A DNA stretch of 64,000 nt from Byssochlamys sp. IMV 00236 (GCA_001931875.2 MSJH02000556.1:333968-397967), one strand, 5' to 3'. Shown: positions 34,759-47,621, numbered from the stretch's first letter. Made by a program: numbers and translations. Notes: generated by a model from the sequence alone, not told the origin.

Positions 34759-37548
34759 ATGGCTGCTATGAGAGCTAGGCATAAGATTCGTGCCCCTCGA
34801 AGGGTGGGTATTCATTTTCCTTTGTTCGTTATTGCTCAAAGAAATCCTCCCGCAGTACGGAGGCAACTTCCGCGGCTGCAGACATAAACAGCTTTTTGAC
34901 GCTGGACTCGATATCTTGACTCTATCTGGTCGATTAATTCCTAGTGCTTGACGATTGTTGCTAATATGAGTGTCCTCATAAAGGGTTTAACGACAGGCAA
35001 AGGAGATGATTTCGAGTCAAGATGGTCCGTCCTGTCTTCATCCTTACGCGAGATCCACACCAAGAATGCTTCGTGCCTATCCTTCGAGGAACTTTACCGC
35101 AGCGCATACCAGTGTGTCATTATGGGCCGGGGTGATGATCTGTATGAGCGTGTCGTGCGTCTAGAGCAGGACTGGTTGGAGAAGGAGGTCTGCAAGCGAG
35201 TCACATCCGCCATATCACCGAGCTTATTACTAGCAAGAGAGCCAACCGATGCAATGGACCAAGCAAACGAGAGAAGAGCTGCAGGAGAGAAGTTTTTGGA
35301 AGTAGTAAAGGCGGCTTGGGAAGACCATCAACTGTGTATGGGCATGATCACAGATGTATTGATGTACATGGTAAGCTGCACATCCGCTCTCTTACACTGC
35401 TATCCTTTAGACTGTTGTGCTTACGAGGTAAAGAATCGTGTTACATGCTCCGACCATAGGAAACCGTCGATATATATCGCAGCCATGTGCTTATTCCGAG
35501 ATCATGTCCTTCGAGCGGCCATACCTACGGAATCGGAAATGACTGTTTATAACGTCCTTGAATCAACAGTCCTCTTTATGATACAACTGGAGAGAGCTGG
35601 GCATATTATAGAGAGGCCATTGATTCGACACTGCATGTACATGTTAGAGGGTCTATACGAAACAGCCACAGAGGAGGATTCGTCGAAGTTGTACTTGACC
35701 GTCTTTGAGCCTTCTTTCCTGGAATCCAGCAAGGCTTTCTACCACGCCGAAGGACAGAGACTTCTAGCGACAACTGATGCAGCTACCTTCTGCCGACTCA
35801 CCTCTGAACGCATCACGGAAGAGGTGCAGCGGTGTCGACAGACATTGTCTGACCTGACAGAACCGAAGATCAAGAGTGTACTGGACGAAGAGATGATCCT
35901 CAAGAACATTGCAGATGTCATCGCACTAGAGGGGAGCGGTGTTCGGTATATGCTTGACCATGACAAGCTGGAGGACCTGGGTAATGTGTACCAACTCAGC
36001 GCGAGAGTCGACCCGAAGAAGACCGCATTAACGAGGGCGGTGCAAAAGCGCATTGTTGAGATGGGCGATGAAATCAATGCTGCAGCCAAGGCGTTCGCCC
36101 AGCCGACAGTGGCTCCGGCGCAGAAGTCGGAGGAGGCCGCTAATGGCAAGAAGAAAGCTGATGAGAAGGAGAAGCCTGCAAATCAGCAGACTGCGGCTGC
36201 GATCAAATGGGTTGACGATATTCTAGCTCTCAAGCAGAAATTCGACGACGTCTGGCGCAAGGCTTTCGCCTCTGATCAGGGTCTGCAAACATCGATTACC
36301 ACAAGCTTCTCAGACTTCATCAACTCCAACAACCGCAGTTCAGAGCATCTGTCTTTGTTCTTCGATGAAAATCTCAAGAAGGGCATTAAGGGGAAGACGG
36401 AGAGTGAAGTTGATGCTCTTCTTGAGAACGGTATCACGCTTCTCCGATACATTAAGGATAAGGACCTCTTCGAGACCTACTATAAGAAGCACCTGTCTCG
36501 ACGTCTGCTCATGAAGCGGTCAGCAAGTATGGATGCTGAGAGACAGATGATCTCAAAGATGAAGATGGAAGTTGGAAACCAGTTCACACAGCGTCTCGAA
36601 TCTATGTTCAAGGACATGGCAATCTCCGATGACCTTACAGCCGGCTACAGAGACCACGTGGCGAAGTCTGCGGATCCGGATGTCAAGAAGGTAGAACTGG
36701 AAATCAGCGTTCTCACCAGTACGATGTGGCCCATGGAAATCATGTCTGCCTCCAAAGATGGTGCCGTGCAGCTACCATGCATCTTCCCTAAGGAGATCGA
36801 CTCACTCAAGCAGAGCTTTGAGAACTTCTACCTAAGCAAGCACAATGGCCGGAAGCTCTCTTGGCAGTCAAACATGGGCACTGCAGATATCCGAGCGACG
36901 TTTCGGAGGTCCAACGGCAAAGTTGCCCGTCATGAGCTGAATGTCTCGACGTACGCCATGGTCATATTACTCCTCTTCAACGACGTGCCGGACGGTGAAT
37001 CTCTCACCTACGAAGAGATCCAAGCGCAGACTCGTATTCCAGATCACGACTTGATTCGGAACCTTCAGTCTCTCGCCGTGGCCCCTAAAACCCGAGTCCT
37101 CAAGAAAGATCCGATGAGCAAAGACGTGAAGCCAACAGACCGATTCTTCTACAACCCAGACTTCCAGAGCATGTTCACTAAGGTTCGCATCGGCGTTGTC
37201 AGCGGTGGAGGAAACAAAGTTGAGAGTCAGAACGAGCGAAAAGAGACGGAGAAGAAGATGAACGAGGAGCGAGGCGGTAGCATTGAAGCTGCAATCGTAC
37301 GAATCATGAAGTACGTTGTGTCCTTGATCCCCTTTCGACTGTACGATAGATACTAACGTGGCCTTTTCCTTAGGCAACGGAAAACGCTTTCGCACTCTCA
37401 GCTCATGACAGAAGTACTAACGCAGCTTGCTTCTCGCTTTGTTCCCGACGTCAACATGGTCAAGAAGCGTATCGAGAGTCTGATTGATCGAGAATACCTC
37501 GAACGTATCTCAGACTCAGATCCGCCCGCGTATGGCTACATTGCTTAA
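34759..37548 (+). CDS. CUL3: Cullin-3 ubiquitin ligase scaffold
   Basis: Exons 34759-34803, 34984-35370, 35428-37310, 37374-37548 give 829 aa. CUL3 scaffolds RING ligases that use BTB proteins as substrate adaptors. The first exon, MAAMRARHKIRAPRR, supplies the KIRxPR motif seen at CUL3 N-termini; starting at the later ATG (34966) would lose it. Then follow EIHTKNASCLSFEELYRSAY, ILMYM-type DVLMYM and RKPSIYIAAMCLFRDHVLR in the adaptor-binding repeat, the cullin homology domain (FETYYKKHLSRRLLMKRSAS, NFYLSKHNGRKLSWQ), and the neddylation domain IVRIMKQRKTLSHSQLMTEV, ending PPAYGYIA. The neddylated Lys is predicted at residue 772, its codon split by intron 3. Intron 2 (35371-35427) is 57 nt and stop-free in frame. 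A KKADEKEKPANQQ linker follows residue 390 or so. Confidence 0.94.
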
Positions 37549-38389
37549 GCGTTCTATGTTGACATGTTGATGCTTGCTCCGTGCAAAATTCCGCCATAAC
37601 TCCGGCACTGATTCCCAGGCGTCTTGCATTATCCTCGGCAAACTCTTCCTCTTTATTCGTTCAACCAGTAAATATTTCACGCCCCCATTAGCGATGGCGA
37701 AAGGTGGCTGTTCTTTCTGCATTTCTTGGCTGTGGTTTCGATTCGTCGTTCTCTCAATAATCGCTATAGATGTTTCTTAGCAGTGCATATGACAGGGTCA
37801 CGATTGATGGGTAGATAGGTTATACGGGACTGGACGGCACGGTAGCACATGAATTGGATGTTTTATGCGAAATTAGACTTGAAGGGAAACGCGCCATTTA
37901 TCTAGATGAACTGTGTGCATGGCATGCTTTATATCTCTCTCATTCCAAAAAGAACGATGTCGATATCGCCCTCTTTCTCTACTATGAAGACTCAAGAACA
38001 CTCCAGATGATTGCGGAAGAGTTACTCTGTACACACGAAGCTTCGTTCTATCGTTCTATTAGCTTTTTTCTTTCAATAAGATATTAATATCTATAACTAG
38101 TCCCTGACGCCAAATCCTATGCTGCTCGAGTGACACAAAGACCGCTGAACATGCAATGCCGCCAGACCATTCCCAATGCAACCATTCCAAACCTTGTAAT
38201 CTAAAGTCTTTTGGTATCAAATGTAAAAACTGAAAGAAGGCTGGATGGACAAAAATGATATAATATACCACACCACCAGAGCGCTTTTCCCCCCTTTTCT
38301 CCACCCATTGAGCGCTTAAATCTCAGTGTCATGACTAGATCCCATCCTAGACAGGATAAGATAAATCGATCCACATATTTTATTGTTGA
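37549..38389. other. Convergent intergenic region CUL3 / SLD5
   Basis: An 841-bp 3' region. Short ORFs at 37574-37780 and 37854-38087 lack features. No gene is called. Confidence 0.5.
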
Positions 38390-39421
38390 TTATAAAACCT
38401 CCACTTCCCCCCTCTCCCAACTCTTTTTGATCCCTTCCCATCGCACTACCCATACTTCACCCATATGCATCGTCGTACCGTATTCTTCCTCGAATCCCGC
38501 AGCCTCATCTGCAGGGATGAGAATGCTCACTTCATCCACGAGACATCGCACGAATACGATCTCCTTCGTATCAGGCGCCTGGACCATACTCGTCCCGCCT
38601 GCGTTGTCGTCTAATCGACGTAGTCGCGGCGGGAAGGAGGCCATGAATGATAACCCGTAATGCTCCGCTAGGAGGTTCTGATGTGCGTGGATGAAAGCTG
38701 CTTCTTGTCGAGAAAGAGGGGATGTGTCTATCGCGGTTGAGGGGTCGGGGATGGAATCTTCTGGTTGTGCAGTAGTGGATTGGGTTGATTGTTGCTGCTG
38801 TTGGGAATCACGCGGTGGGGAGATGAGAAGGAGGTAGTGCATGCTGTATTTGGTGAGTTTGGAGAGACGCTGGCGGAGAAAAGAGCGGATGAGGTATTGA
38901 GTGCGAGAGAGGTCGGTTTGGAGGATTGAGAGCTTGAGGTTTAGAGTCGGGTTGTTGGTTGTGCTTGTTGAGGGGTCGGCTGATGAGGCGGCGAGGTCTT
39001 CGATTATTTCGATCTGGGAAGATGTGGCTGTTAGTGTTTCTTCTTCTTCTTCTTTTTCTTTTTTTGCTCTTTCGCTTGGGAGTTTGATATGCGCATTCCG
39101 CGTTGGTATCCTTGTATCCTTTGAGGGGAAAAAAGGTTATGTCTACCACAACCCTCGTACCCCTCGCGCGAGCACAAGGAAAGCAGGAAAGAAAGAAATT
39201 CGAATAACTCTCCTGTACCGCAGAGCCATTATGGAGAAACTTACCTGCTTCCTAACCCTCTCCATCATCCGATCCATCAACGGTGCCGGCCATGGCAAGA
39301 GTTCCGACACGGCGCGCTCCGCAACCCAATAGCGCGTCAGTTGCTGGTGATCAAGCGCGGTGGATTCAGGCGAGGAGTAATTGTCGCGATCGACAGAGGC
39401 GAGAATGTCATCGATGTCCAT
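38390..39421 (-). CDS. SLD5: GINS DNA replication complex subunit Sld5
   Basis: Minus-strand exons 39421-39245 and 39013-38390 give 266 aa. Sld5 is one of four GINS subunits, which with Cdc45 and MCM2-7 form the replicative helicase. MDIDDILASVDRD opens the protein, then ERAVSELLPWPAPLMDRMMERVRKQIEIIEDL and the alpha-helical core LKLSILQTDLSRTQYLIRSFLRQRLSKLTKYSMHYL. The B domain near the C-terminus ends VWVVRWEGIKKSWERGEVEVL; a Gln/Ser/Thr-rich loop (about residues 135-165) separates the two. The 231-nt intron is long for this genome and contains a purine-rich (GAA)n run on the coding strand. I am confident of the family. Confidence 0.92.
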
Positions 39422-40688
39422 AGCGATTGTGTGTATGCTGCGATCCGGGCCGCATTTGGACCGGTACAGGAGGAATTGGGAGAGATCGATCGATTATTGA
39501 ACGGAGTCGCAATTGAGACGCCCTGGTTTTGCGGGGTGGGCGGCGTTGATTGGGCCTCCGCTCGGAACTACTTGGACTGCAGATTAGAAACAGACGGGCT
39601 CGACTCTAATAATAATACCGCCAATCTGGCAGCTTTACGTTTCAATGTTTGTCTAGGGAAAGGAAGTGATTATTCTGTTTTTTGAATTTGTTTCCTCTAT
39701 TTTTATTCCTCACTCAAGGAAAACATGGTTCCTATCAGTACCCTCTCACCAGGCTCCCTGTTCACAATTGGGAAAGCACTGGGATCGTAGGTTTCTATGT
39801 ACAAGCTGCACCGCATATTATTATGCGATATTAGCCCTCATCGTCTCGCTCATATGCGGAAATGGGGATGGACTGGTATCGACGTCAAACGGCCTTGTTT
39901 GGACGATCCAGAAATGAACGAGTAGCTGGTGACAGCAATGCTCCGCAAAGAATTGTACATGAACCACAAAAGGGAATTAGAGTTAAAAGGACGGTAAGGG
40001 GCATATAGTGCGCCAAAAAATGAATGTCAAGGAAATTCGTCTCTGGTGCGGTACCAGTCAGGATAACCCCAGCGGGCGGAGGGGTTCCAGCGTGAGGCGC
40101 AGGGGCGGTATGAGCGTATCTTCTTGTCGAGTATCAGGTAGTTGTGACAAAGGAAAAGAAGGATTGTAGAATGCTGGATGATGGTGGGTCGACTTTAGTC
40201 ATGGTGTGATCTTCACAAGGTCATCGAAGGGGAATAAGTGGCGTAGTAACATAAGAAAGAAGATATGTGGTGGTGAAGCTGTATGGTAAAGCGCTGATGA
40301 CATAAGGATTCGAGATTGTGTATGAGAATTGACGCCATACACTGGCGAAGAGAGACACCCCGCGGTGAAAGCAGTTGTATGGAATCAAACGTAAGAGTAA
40401 TACCGCCCGTCACGCTCGTGACGATGTACAGGAGCAGTCGATATCGTCCTCCAGTGACGACGACTCTGGCCCTCTGAGGTTCAGCACTGGTTGGGGCCCG
40501 ACAAATGGCCGTGTCAATCATTTCAACCCTTCGAAAGGCTGTGTAATGACAGAAGGCAAGTCGACTAGGCGCACACGAATGGAAATATCAACCAGGTGGA
40601 CCATTCGCTGGGTTTAAAAAAATGCGACAAACGTGAAGTCCATTAAAGGCGTGGCGCCGTAGAGTCAAATCTAAAGCCGCAATCGACT
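39422..40688. other. Intergenic, 1.27 kb (SLD5 upstream, cdc25 3' region)
   Basis: No gene is supported. A 114-aa frame at 39341-39685 overlaps the SLD5 first exon on the other strand and continues into the promoter; it looks like a shadow. A 102-aa minus frame at 40213-40521 has no known motifs. Confidence 0.5.
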
Positions 40689-42550
40689 CTAGTAAGAAAG
40701 CATCCGACGACCGGGCATGCGACTGTGTTCTTCTCCGAATGGGGATCCGAGACCGCGACTACGATCTCCATGGCTTCGACATCTTCCCGTAGGACTGTCC
40801 TCCATCTGTGGTGAGTCTTGTCCAAAGGCGAAGGTTTGAGCTCGACTGAACTTGGACCGTTGCTTAACTTTGCCAAGGCCACGTTCACAGTCATACTCAT
40901 GGTTCTTGTCAGCCATCTCGACATAGTTTTGAGGATAACACAGCGATCGATGCTCAGCAAAAAAGGCGCTGTATCCCCCGTCCAAAATGTACATTTCCGG
41001 GTAAGTCAACTTTGGATATTCGTCAACATTGACCGCACGATCCTTGTGGCGGATATATTTCGCCATGATGGGCGCACGGTGGGCAGAGTACTCGCAATGG
41101 AAGACAAGCACCGTGCCCGGCTTGGGTTCCTTTTCGAATAGGATATCAGCAAGCTCTTCCTTGTCATTGTAATTCAGAGCTCCATTGATATGGCCGCCTT
41201 CGTACTCATACTCGAATCGACAGTCGATGATCATGAGATTCTCAAAGCGATCATTATACTTGCCATCAATGAGGTCCACCAGGATCTTCTTTTCAATCCG
41301 TGGTAAGCAGTCGGGCTGGTCGTCTGGGACGAAGTGGGGAAGCTGCAGGCTGGGGGTAACTTCGATATCATTAATAGATGGAAGGGGTGCATTTGTAGAA
41401 TAGCCAGCATCATTTTCCCGCATCACGTCGTCAGGATGCTCAAACATGCTCAGAGACCTGCGGCATTGCTTGCGAGGACGCATAAAAGGATTCCCACTCC
41501 TACGGATTGGGCCTGGAGCTGGAGAGCCATTGCTACGCGCATGTCCAGCGCCAGATCCGAAAGGCTGCCTAAGACGAGGAGGTCCCATGAGGCCACTGTT
41601 GCTCCTGGGCAAGGTCCTCTCCCGCTGGGGCGATTCATCGAACATGTCTCCTAAGGATGTCGAGCTGCCGGATGACAGTTTACTGCCCCCGCTGGAGAAT
41701 TTGAAAGGAGGAGATCGGCTCTCCGGTGCGGGCTTCGGGATGCCTAGATGCGCTGAGTGCGCCTTGGTACGAGCCAGGGACGGGCGGAGCATGTTGGAGC
41801 GTCTCCTTCTGTACAACCCAGGGCCTGTTAGACTATTTCCATCAGGCACTGGATTAATGGGGGAATCGGCTTACTCATATGGGGCGTGCTTTGGAGCGTC
41901 AAGGGGAGACTCCTGCAACGGGCTGGGAGCGGCTGAAGACATGGGGGAATCGACAGTGCCCACGTCCGGAGTGGGAGAAGGGAGTTCCACCTCAGTTGAC
42001 CTCGAGTAAGGAACCTTGTGCGGGAGGGGAGACATCTCCATCATGTCCATAATATCCATAGCAGGGGCGGGCGAGGATGCAGGCAGGGGAGGGGTGGTCA
42101 TGTTCTCTTCTACTCCAGTGTTAGCCTTGAGCACAATTTGGTCTCCTCTTGCGTCTCCTACCACGTCCGCCTCCGGGTCCGAACAGGTTCGATGAGAACA
42201 AAGACCTGCGGGGTGTTGCTAATTGTGGACTGTCCCAGACGTTAGCACGGCTTTGTCCGTAAGAGCCGTTTAGTTTCATGGAGACAGTGGACTGACCTTT
42301 GATCAATATGGAAATTTTGGGACAGATCCGCAGCAAGGCTGGCTGTCGGAGAAGATCCACGGACTGGCTTCATGTTGAAGTAATCCGCATGGCCTCTTTT
42401 CATGGAGAGGTCTTTGAAGTTGAAACTATTCGGACCAAAGCCCTTCACGGATCCAAAGGATGCATAAGACGTTGGTACATCTGCCCGAAAGCAGTGTCCA
42501 AAATGCACAGAAGGAGGCTGCATAGCAGCCAAAGGTGAAGAGTGCTCCAT
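40689..42550 (-). CDS. nimT: M-phase inducer tyrosine phosphatase Cdc25 (NimT)
   Basis: Minus-strand exons 42550-42297, 42229-42162, 42109-41875, 41808-40689 give 558 aa. Cdc25 removes the inhibitory Tyr phosphate from Cdk1 to start mitosis. The regulatory N-terminal half is Ser/Pro rich and contains SPTASLAADLSQNFHID, SPQLATPRRSLFSSN and PPLPASSPAPAMDIMDMMEMSPLPHK. The rhodanese-like catalytic domain has LMIIDCRFEYEYEGGHINGALN and the C-x5-R loop HCEYSAHRAP (His423, Cys424, Arg430). RKQCRRSLSMFEHP is typical of the family. The C-terminus EDSPTGRC...PGRRMLSY matches what I recall of Aspergillus NimT. Branch-site-like CTAAC sequences precede the acceptors of introns 2 and 3. The model is strongly supported. 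Confidence 0.95.
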
Positions 42551-42737
42551 TATGGACAGAAGAATTGTCTAGGATTCAGCTGTCTCCCTTGGAATCACGG
42601 AATGACTGCAAAATGTCTGCACTGCAGAACCTGTAGCACCCTGCTAAGGATATGCAACCGTCCTTCCCAGCACCAACTATTCTTTGTATTCATGTAACGG
42701 CAGTCACACTTGGTGTCTGCTCGTAAATATTATCCAG

Positions 42738-42805
42738 CTTTTTTTTTTCCTTTTTCTTTTTCCTTTTTCTTTTTCTTTTTTCTTTTTTTCCTTTTCTTTC
42801 CTCTT
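42738..42805. repeat. T-rich pyrimidine tract (CTTTTT)n
   Basis: A strand-biased low-complexity tract of cttttt/cctttttc units in the region upstream of nimT. On the nimT strand it reads as an A/G-rich run, perhaps in the promoter or a long 5' leader. Confidence 0.8.
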
Positions 42806-45800
42806 GTACCTGGGGTGTATCTGACACCTCGTTCGTCCGTCCGAACACCCACAATCAACGAACTCCTCAATCCAATGGCCCACTGCACTCGCAAGGGGCC
42901 CGGGGATGTCGAAGTCTGATTCAGAAAGACATGGCCGGCATGCAGCAATGGAGAAGAATCTGGGGTGCAGCTTGCAGCGGACGGTATGGAGGGGTTTCGA
43001 GGGGAAGAGCAAGGAGGATGGCGGAGGAGAGGTAGAGGAGATCCGGAACCGAGCCCGTCCAAGGGAAATCGACGAAGGTAAAAACCGACAGGACGGCGAG
43101 GAGAAGATGAGGAAGAAAGAGAAGAAAAGAAGCGTTGAAAAAGGACTTTGGAAATGGTGAAGCTGAAAGGGCAGCCCTTGTTGCAATGGCAACGAAAGTG
43201 GGGAGGATCTCCAGGTCCTGAGAAGCTTAAGCGACGACCAGAACCAGGGCGGAACAGGCTCGGGAACGACCAGCACGGAGATTCTTTGTCCAGGCACGGC
43301 CTGCTGAACGAGCTCGTCTTGCTCGCCCCGTTATTACAATCCTAGGGCTTCTCTAGGTGTATCGAGCAGACCTTCTAGGGTCGCTCTAGGGCCGCTCGTC
43401 AGCCCAAGCTCCCGGCCGTTGCTGTGCTCCCCTTGCCGCCATAAAACACACTACTGGCTGCTCAGCAACCATGAACTCACCCAGAGCCTGTGAGAAGCGC
43501 CAACATGGATCATGCCCGTCTTGGGTCTGACTCAGGTGGGCGGCAATGATGTTTGCTGTATTAATGATGGTACTGCACGGCTGGCAGTTTGATTACCCAG
43601 GGACCGTTGACGGGAGATGTGATACCAGTGTTTACGGTCTACAACAACATCAAGATGTACCATATATCCGCTTCCAGGAGTCGGGTAGCACAGACAGACG
43701 TTTACTGCTGCTACTTGGCTCTGTTCGTTGTCTTTGGTCTCCAGAATATTCTTGTTTTCGGGGTCTCGAACCGTTCGTGTCTACTACTTGCTAAAACTAC
43801 TACGTCTTACCATTGCCAGGTGCAACGAGATCCAAGCTAACGCACACAGTTTTAGCGACCTCCACCGGGTCCACTCTCCCTATGAGAAGATCTTTCGACA
43901 ACACAGAGGAAAAGTCCAGACGAAACCGTCCACACGCAAGGATGGCAATCCGCCTCATCCCCGACATCTGTCACCGACTGCGGCCACTCGACTAGTGAAG
44001 CCTCCCTCGTGCCGCTGGGCTGCATGTCCCAACCAGGACTGCTCCTGAGCCGCTGGCTAAGAGGGACCCAGCGATATCAATCACGATTCGTCCGTACCGT
44101 CGGCTTGGCGCCCGGGCAGGGATAGAAAGAACTGCAGTCATATCTGATATACGGACAACTATTCTACTACTCTTCAAGCGCTGGGTTAGCGGTCAATGGA
44201 TATCATCGATCTGCAAGCGCTTACAGGACTTGAGAGGCTCTGCAAGAAGACTGGAGGTCCGCTGGAATACTTGCGCACTGTCCTGGGTTCGGTCCGTTCC
44301 TACGGGTACAAGTATGGACCATACAAGGAATTGAATCGCTATTCCACATTCTCCATACTAGCCCTCCCTCTCTTCGGGAAACCTGGACTTAGAGTGACGG
44401 TCTTAAAACCGCCTACGGGAGGGCAACTCTCTCAGAACGTGCTTTTAACAGCAGCTTTCGTTGAACTCGACTGAGGTGGAACCATGCTCTCAAGCAAGTT
44501 GAACGATTATCCTTGTTGAATTGCCTATTCTTGGTAGTAATTGTCTCTCTCAAAGCTCGTTGCAAGGCCCAAGACACAGGTCGACGTCATTGACTGGGCG
44601 ATTTACTTGATTCCAAGCAGATGCTCCACTCCAGATTGCCTCTCGCAAGACTCCGAGCCTGTTATCCTATCCTCATCCGATGGATATCGCGGAATGTGGA
44701 GGAATTGTGTTCTTCCCGATGTCGCTCTGGAAAGTACCTTATGCGCCTTGAGGCTTTGCGCAGAGCAAACCACCGTATTTGTATCCCACTCTTATGCGGA
44801 TAGCCAGTTCACCGCGTGCTGCACAGAAGTTCCCCTCCCCCAGGTGCCGATCGATTTCAGAGCGCGACACACCCCTCTTCGGAGCATTCGGGACTTGTCC
44901 CAGATGGAGGGGTAGGGTCTACTTCCATCCTGCTCGTGGGCACTGTCTCTAACAAGACCAGTCTCGGTCTACGTCACGCGCCCGTCTCACCTGTGCTGTC
45001 CTCTCCCGCGTCTCCCCGCAGATGCATTGATTCACAGCCAGCCCAATGCAACGATAAGCAGGCTAGACAGTTAGGCTCGCAGCTCTTCCTACGCGTCGGG
45101 GCTCGACGACAACTCTCAAGCTGCGATTGCTCGGTAGCTCCGATCTGAAATGGGTCCCTGGTGGGGTGATTCGATATGACAATGTGAAGTTGGTGCGCCA
45201 TGTGCAGCCCAGGTCCCCTTGGAGCCCGCTTTCGTGCTATTCTTGTTATCGTGTTGTCAAGCCCCAAAGTCTAGCGCGACCCAATCATGGCGTCAAGGTG
45301 TATCATCAGCGGCATGATAACCCCGCCTTTTCAGCTATCGGGCAGCTGGGCTGAGCGCCAAAGAGGGATACTTACACCGTCGGCTATCCCGAGATCAAAG
45401 ATCTTGTGTGTAGAATTGCTGGTTGTGCTGCAATGGCAGCGTGCTGTGGTAAGTAACTTGATCAGACTCGCGTTGCGGGGAGAAGTAAACAAAGGCGGGA
45501 GCGACGCGACGTGATGCGGAGTCCCGTGACGAACAGATGACCTCAGCCGGCATCGCCAGTTTTTCCATCTCAAACTCGATCGCTGCTAACTTGCTCTAAG
45601 CAGTAGATAGATTAGTTCACGCCTGTGATCGCATCATCGCGCACTCCATTTTTAGGCTTTCCCTGGCAAACCTTCTCTCGTCCAGCCCTGCGCCTCGGGC
45701 TGTGAAACAGGTCACCTAGTCCCGAACTGCGCGCGCTCCCACCACGATCGGCGCGCTAACGGATAGAATCTCAGCCCCATGTGCCTGGTGTTTATCTCCA

Positions 45801-46026
45801 GAGTCCACGGTCTTTGTCTGCATCCTGTCTGTTGCGGGTTATCCTCAGCTTCCCACGATCGCCTGGAGTTTCCCTAGCGTGTCTACGTAGGCTGAAGTTG
45901 CGAGGAATTAGCCGATCTGGTCGGGCCGTCAAGTCCTCACCGACACCGTCATCTCTAGGGGTTTTCTCAGACTTATCATCCTCTACTCGAGTCTGGAGCC
46001 ACCAACAGGAATCAGCTGCGAGACAG

Positions 46027-46354
46027 ATGACCTCGCAAGGAGAATTTCCGGTGGAGACACAAGTCTCTAATGGAAAAGAAATCATTAGCGGCAATGCGGA
46101 TTATGAGGTATTGGGGTATGATCCTCTACCTAACCCCGAATTGGAACGTATTTACATATCCCTTGGTATTATCTTTCCCCCTTCTTTTCACTCTTTATCA
46201 CTGAGAAACGAAAGCTTCTTGTAATGGAAGAGAATATCTTTCAGATCATTATTCGCTAGATCTGTTTCGTGCAAGGTTTGTCCATGAGTTTTTATACGGA
46301 TGCTGGTACGCACTCAAGACCTGGGATCTGGAGCGGTACGCCCCAATATCATAA
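46027..46354 (+). pseudogene. Possible short gene or gene relic, unknown family
   Basis: Two frames join across a possible intron (46166-46244, GTATTA...TTTCAG): exons 46027-46165 and 46245-46354, 82 aa. The joined peptide contains ADYEVLGYDPLPNPELERIY followed by DHYSLDLFRARFVHEFLYGC and WYALKTWDLERYAP. Its composition and dense aromatic and charged pattern look protein-like, unlike nearby frames. It then stops after about 35 codons in exon 2, and another frame downstream (to 46497) carries LLFPKDNLETFPSMSRIHDM. The donor is weak. I do not recognise the family; it could be a truncated or frameshifted relic or a chance match. Confidence 0.3.
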
Positions 46355-47597
46355 TCCTCTGGATAAGATTGATGGCTTTGCTGCTCTTTCCAAAGGATAA
46401 TCTTGAAACTTTCCCATCCATGTCGAGGATACATGACATGAGCGTATTATCTGCAGAGTCTACGCGCTCTACCTATTATCCGTGTCCTCAGCTATAATGC
46501 AGTCAGTCTATCATATGGGTTGACGATGGTGACCATCCCCTACATGGGTCTCGCTGCGAGCTCTAAACATGTTTAGATGTGAGCAGCCCGGTAAACATCA
46601 AAGCGGGGATAACGGAATCAAGGACCTCGACGGATCGCAGCATCTGGTATAATGCAGTGTAGATACCTTTCACCGAAATGTGACGGCGGAATCTCTCCGT
46701 TGTTTTCTTTACTCCGTTCTATACGCTGCAACGCCACTGTTCCTAGACAAGTCGGTCCTCCTAAATCCCCGGGGTGAAACCTAAGGACTAAACATTGATA
46801 TTTTCTCGATTAAGAAAACCCCGCTTCTTGACCTACTATTGCACTTTATGTGTTGCGGTACTATTATCTATCCAAACAGCTATTGAGGGACCCGCCAGCA
46901 CCGCCACTTTACTTTGTGCTCCTTGCTGTCTGGTCTGGCGGAGGTAAGTAAAACGTCCATCTTAGAGATCCTCCAGCGGACGATCGGATTCAATAAAGGG
47001 ATAGCTATCACTACTTGGCCTGTTTATGGTAAGCATGATGACCAAAAGTATTAACTGGATATAATAATCTCAGAGAGCGGTGTAGTAATCCGAATAAGGC
47101 AGGGTATCGTTCCACATTCGTAAATAGCTCCTTTTTATAAGTTACATAGTACGTAAAACACTATTCAAATTTCACAGGGCATATCTAACAGCAAAGCAGA
47201 AGTGGTCCAGAAAAGACCTTGACATGTTAAACTTCTTCGCCAAGCTTAGATATCTTCATTATATCACATACCTCGACAGACGGAAATCGGGAGTCGAGGA
47301 TTTTTATGTAATCTACATATGACGAACGAAAGCTGCAGTCAGATCCAGCAAGAAGGAACGAGGAAAGGACCGATGTGCTTCATTGAGACCTACTGTAAGC
47401 GATCCAGATTGTTGGATTCATGACCATATACGTAGATACTGGTACTGAGGTACTATACTCAGAACTACCTAATCGCATACCTCCCCCTTTCCCCTAGCGC
47501 GGTACGCTCGGGACGACCCGTATCTCTTGCAGGAAGATAATAACTATTCCACTATACCTTTACTGTTAAGGAGTATTCAAATCTAAGAATCAGATAT

Positions 47598-47621
47598 CTG
47601 TCTCTTGACTAGAAGAGACAG
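47598..47621. repeat. Perfect small inverted repeat
   Basis: CTGTCTCTT at 47598-47606 and AAGAGACAG at 47613-47621 can pair as a 9-bp stem with a 6-nt loop. It lies in the AT-rich gene-poor block and has no assigned role. Confidence 0.7.

Noticed and set aside
34966..34983. ATG at 34966 as start of cullin-3
   Set aside because: It lies inside the first intron; the exon at 34759-34803 supplies the conserved KIRAPRR segment and splices in frame at 34984.
41809..41849. Reading cdc25 exon 4 as starting upstream at 41849
   Set aside because: That stretch is intron 3; the upstream exons 42550-41875 carry the conserved regulatory region and join in frame at 41808.
43762..43772. tRNA B-box-like GGTTCGAGACC on minus
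   Set aside because: The bases that should form the T-arm stem do not pair and no A box or acceptor stem is found at the right distance.
44196..44474. 92-aa plus ORF in the gene-poor block
   Set aside because: No family features and no supporting neighbours; a single ATG frame of this length is expected by chance.
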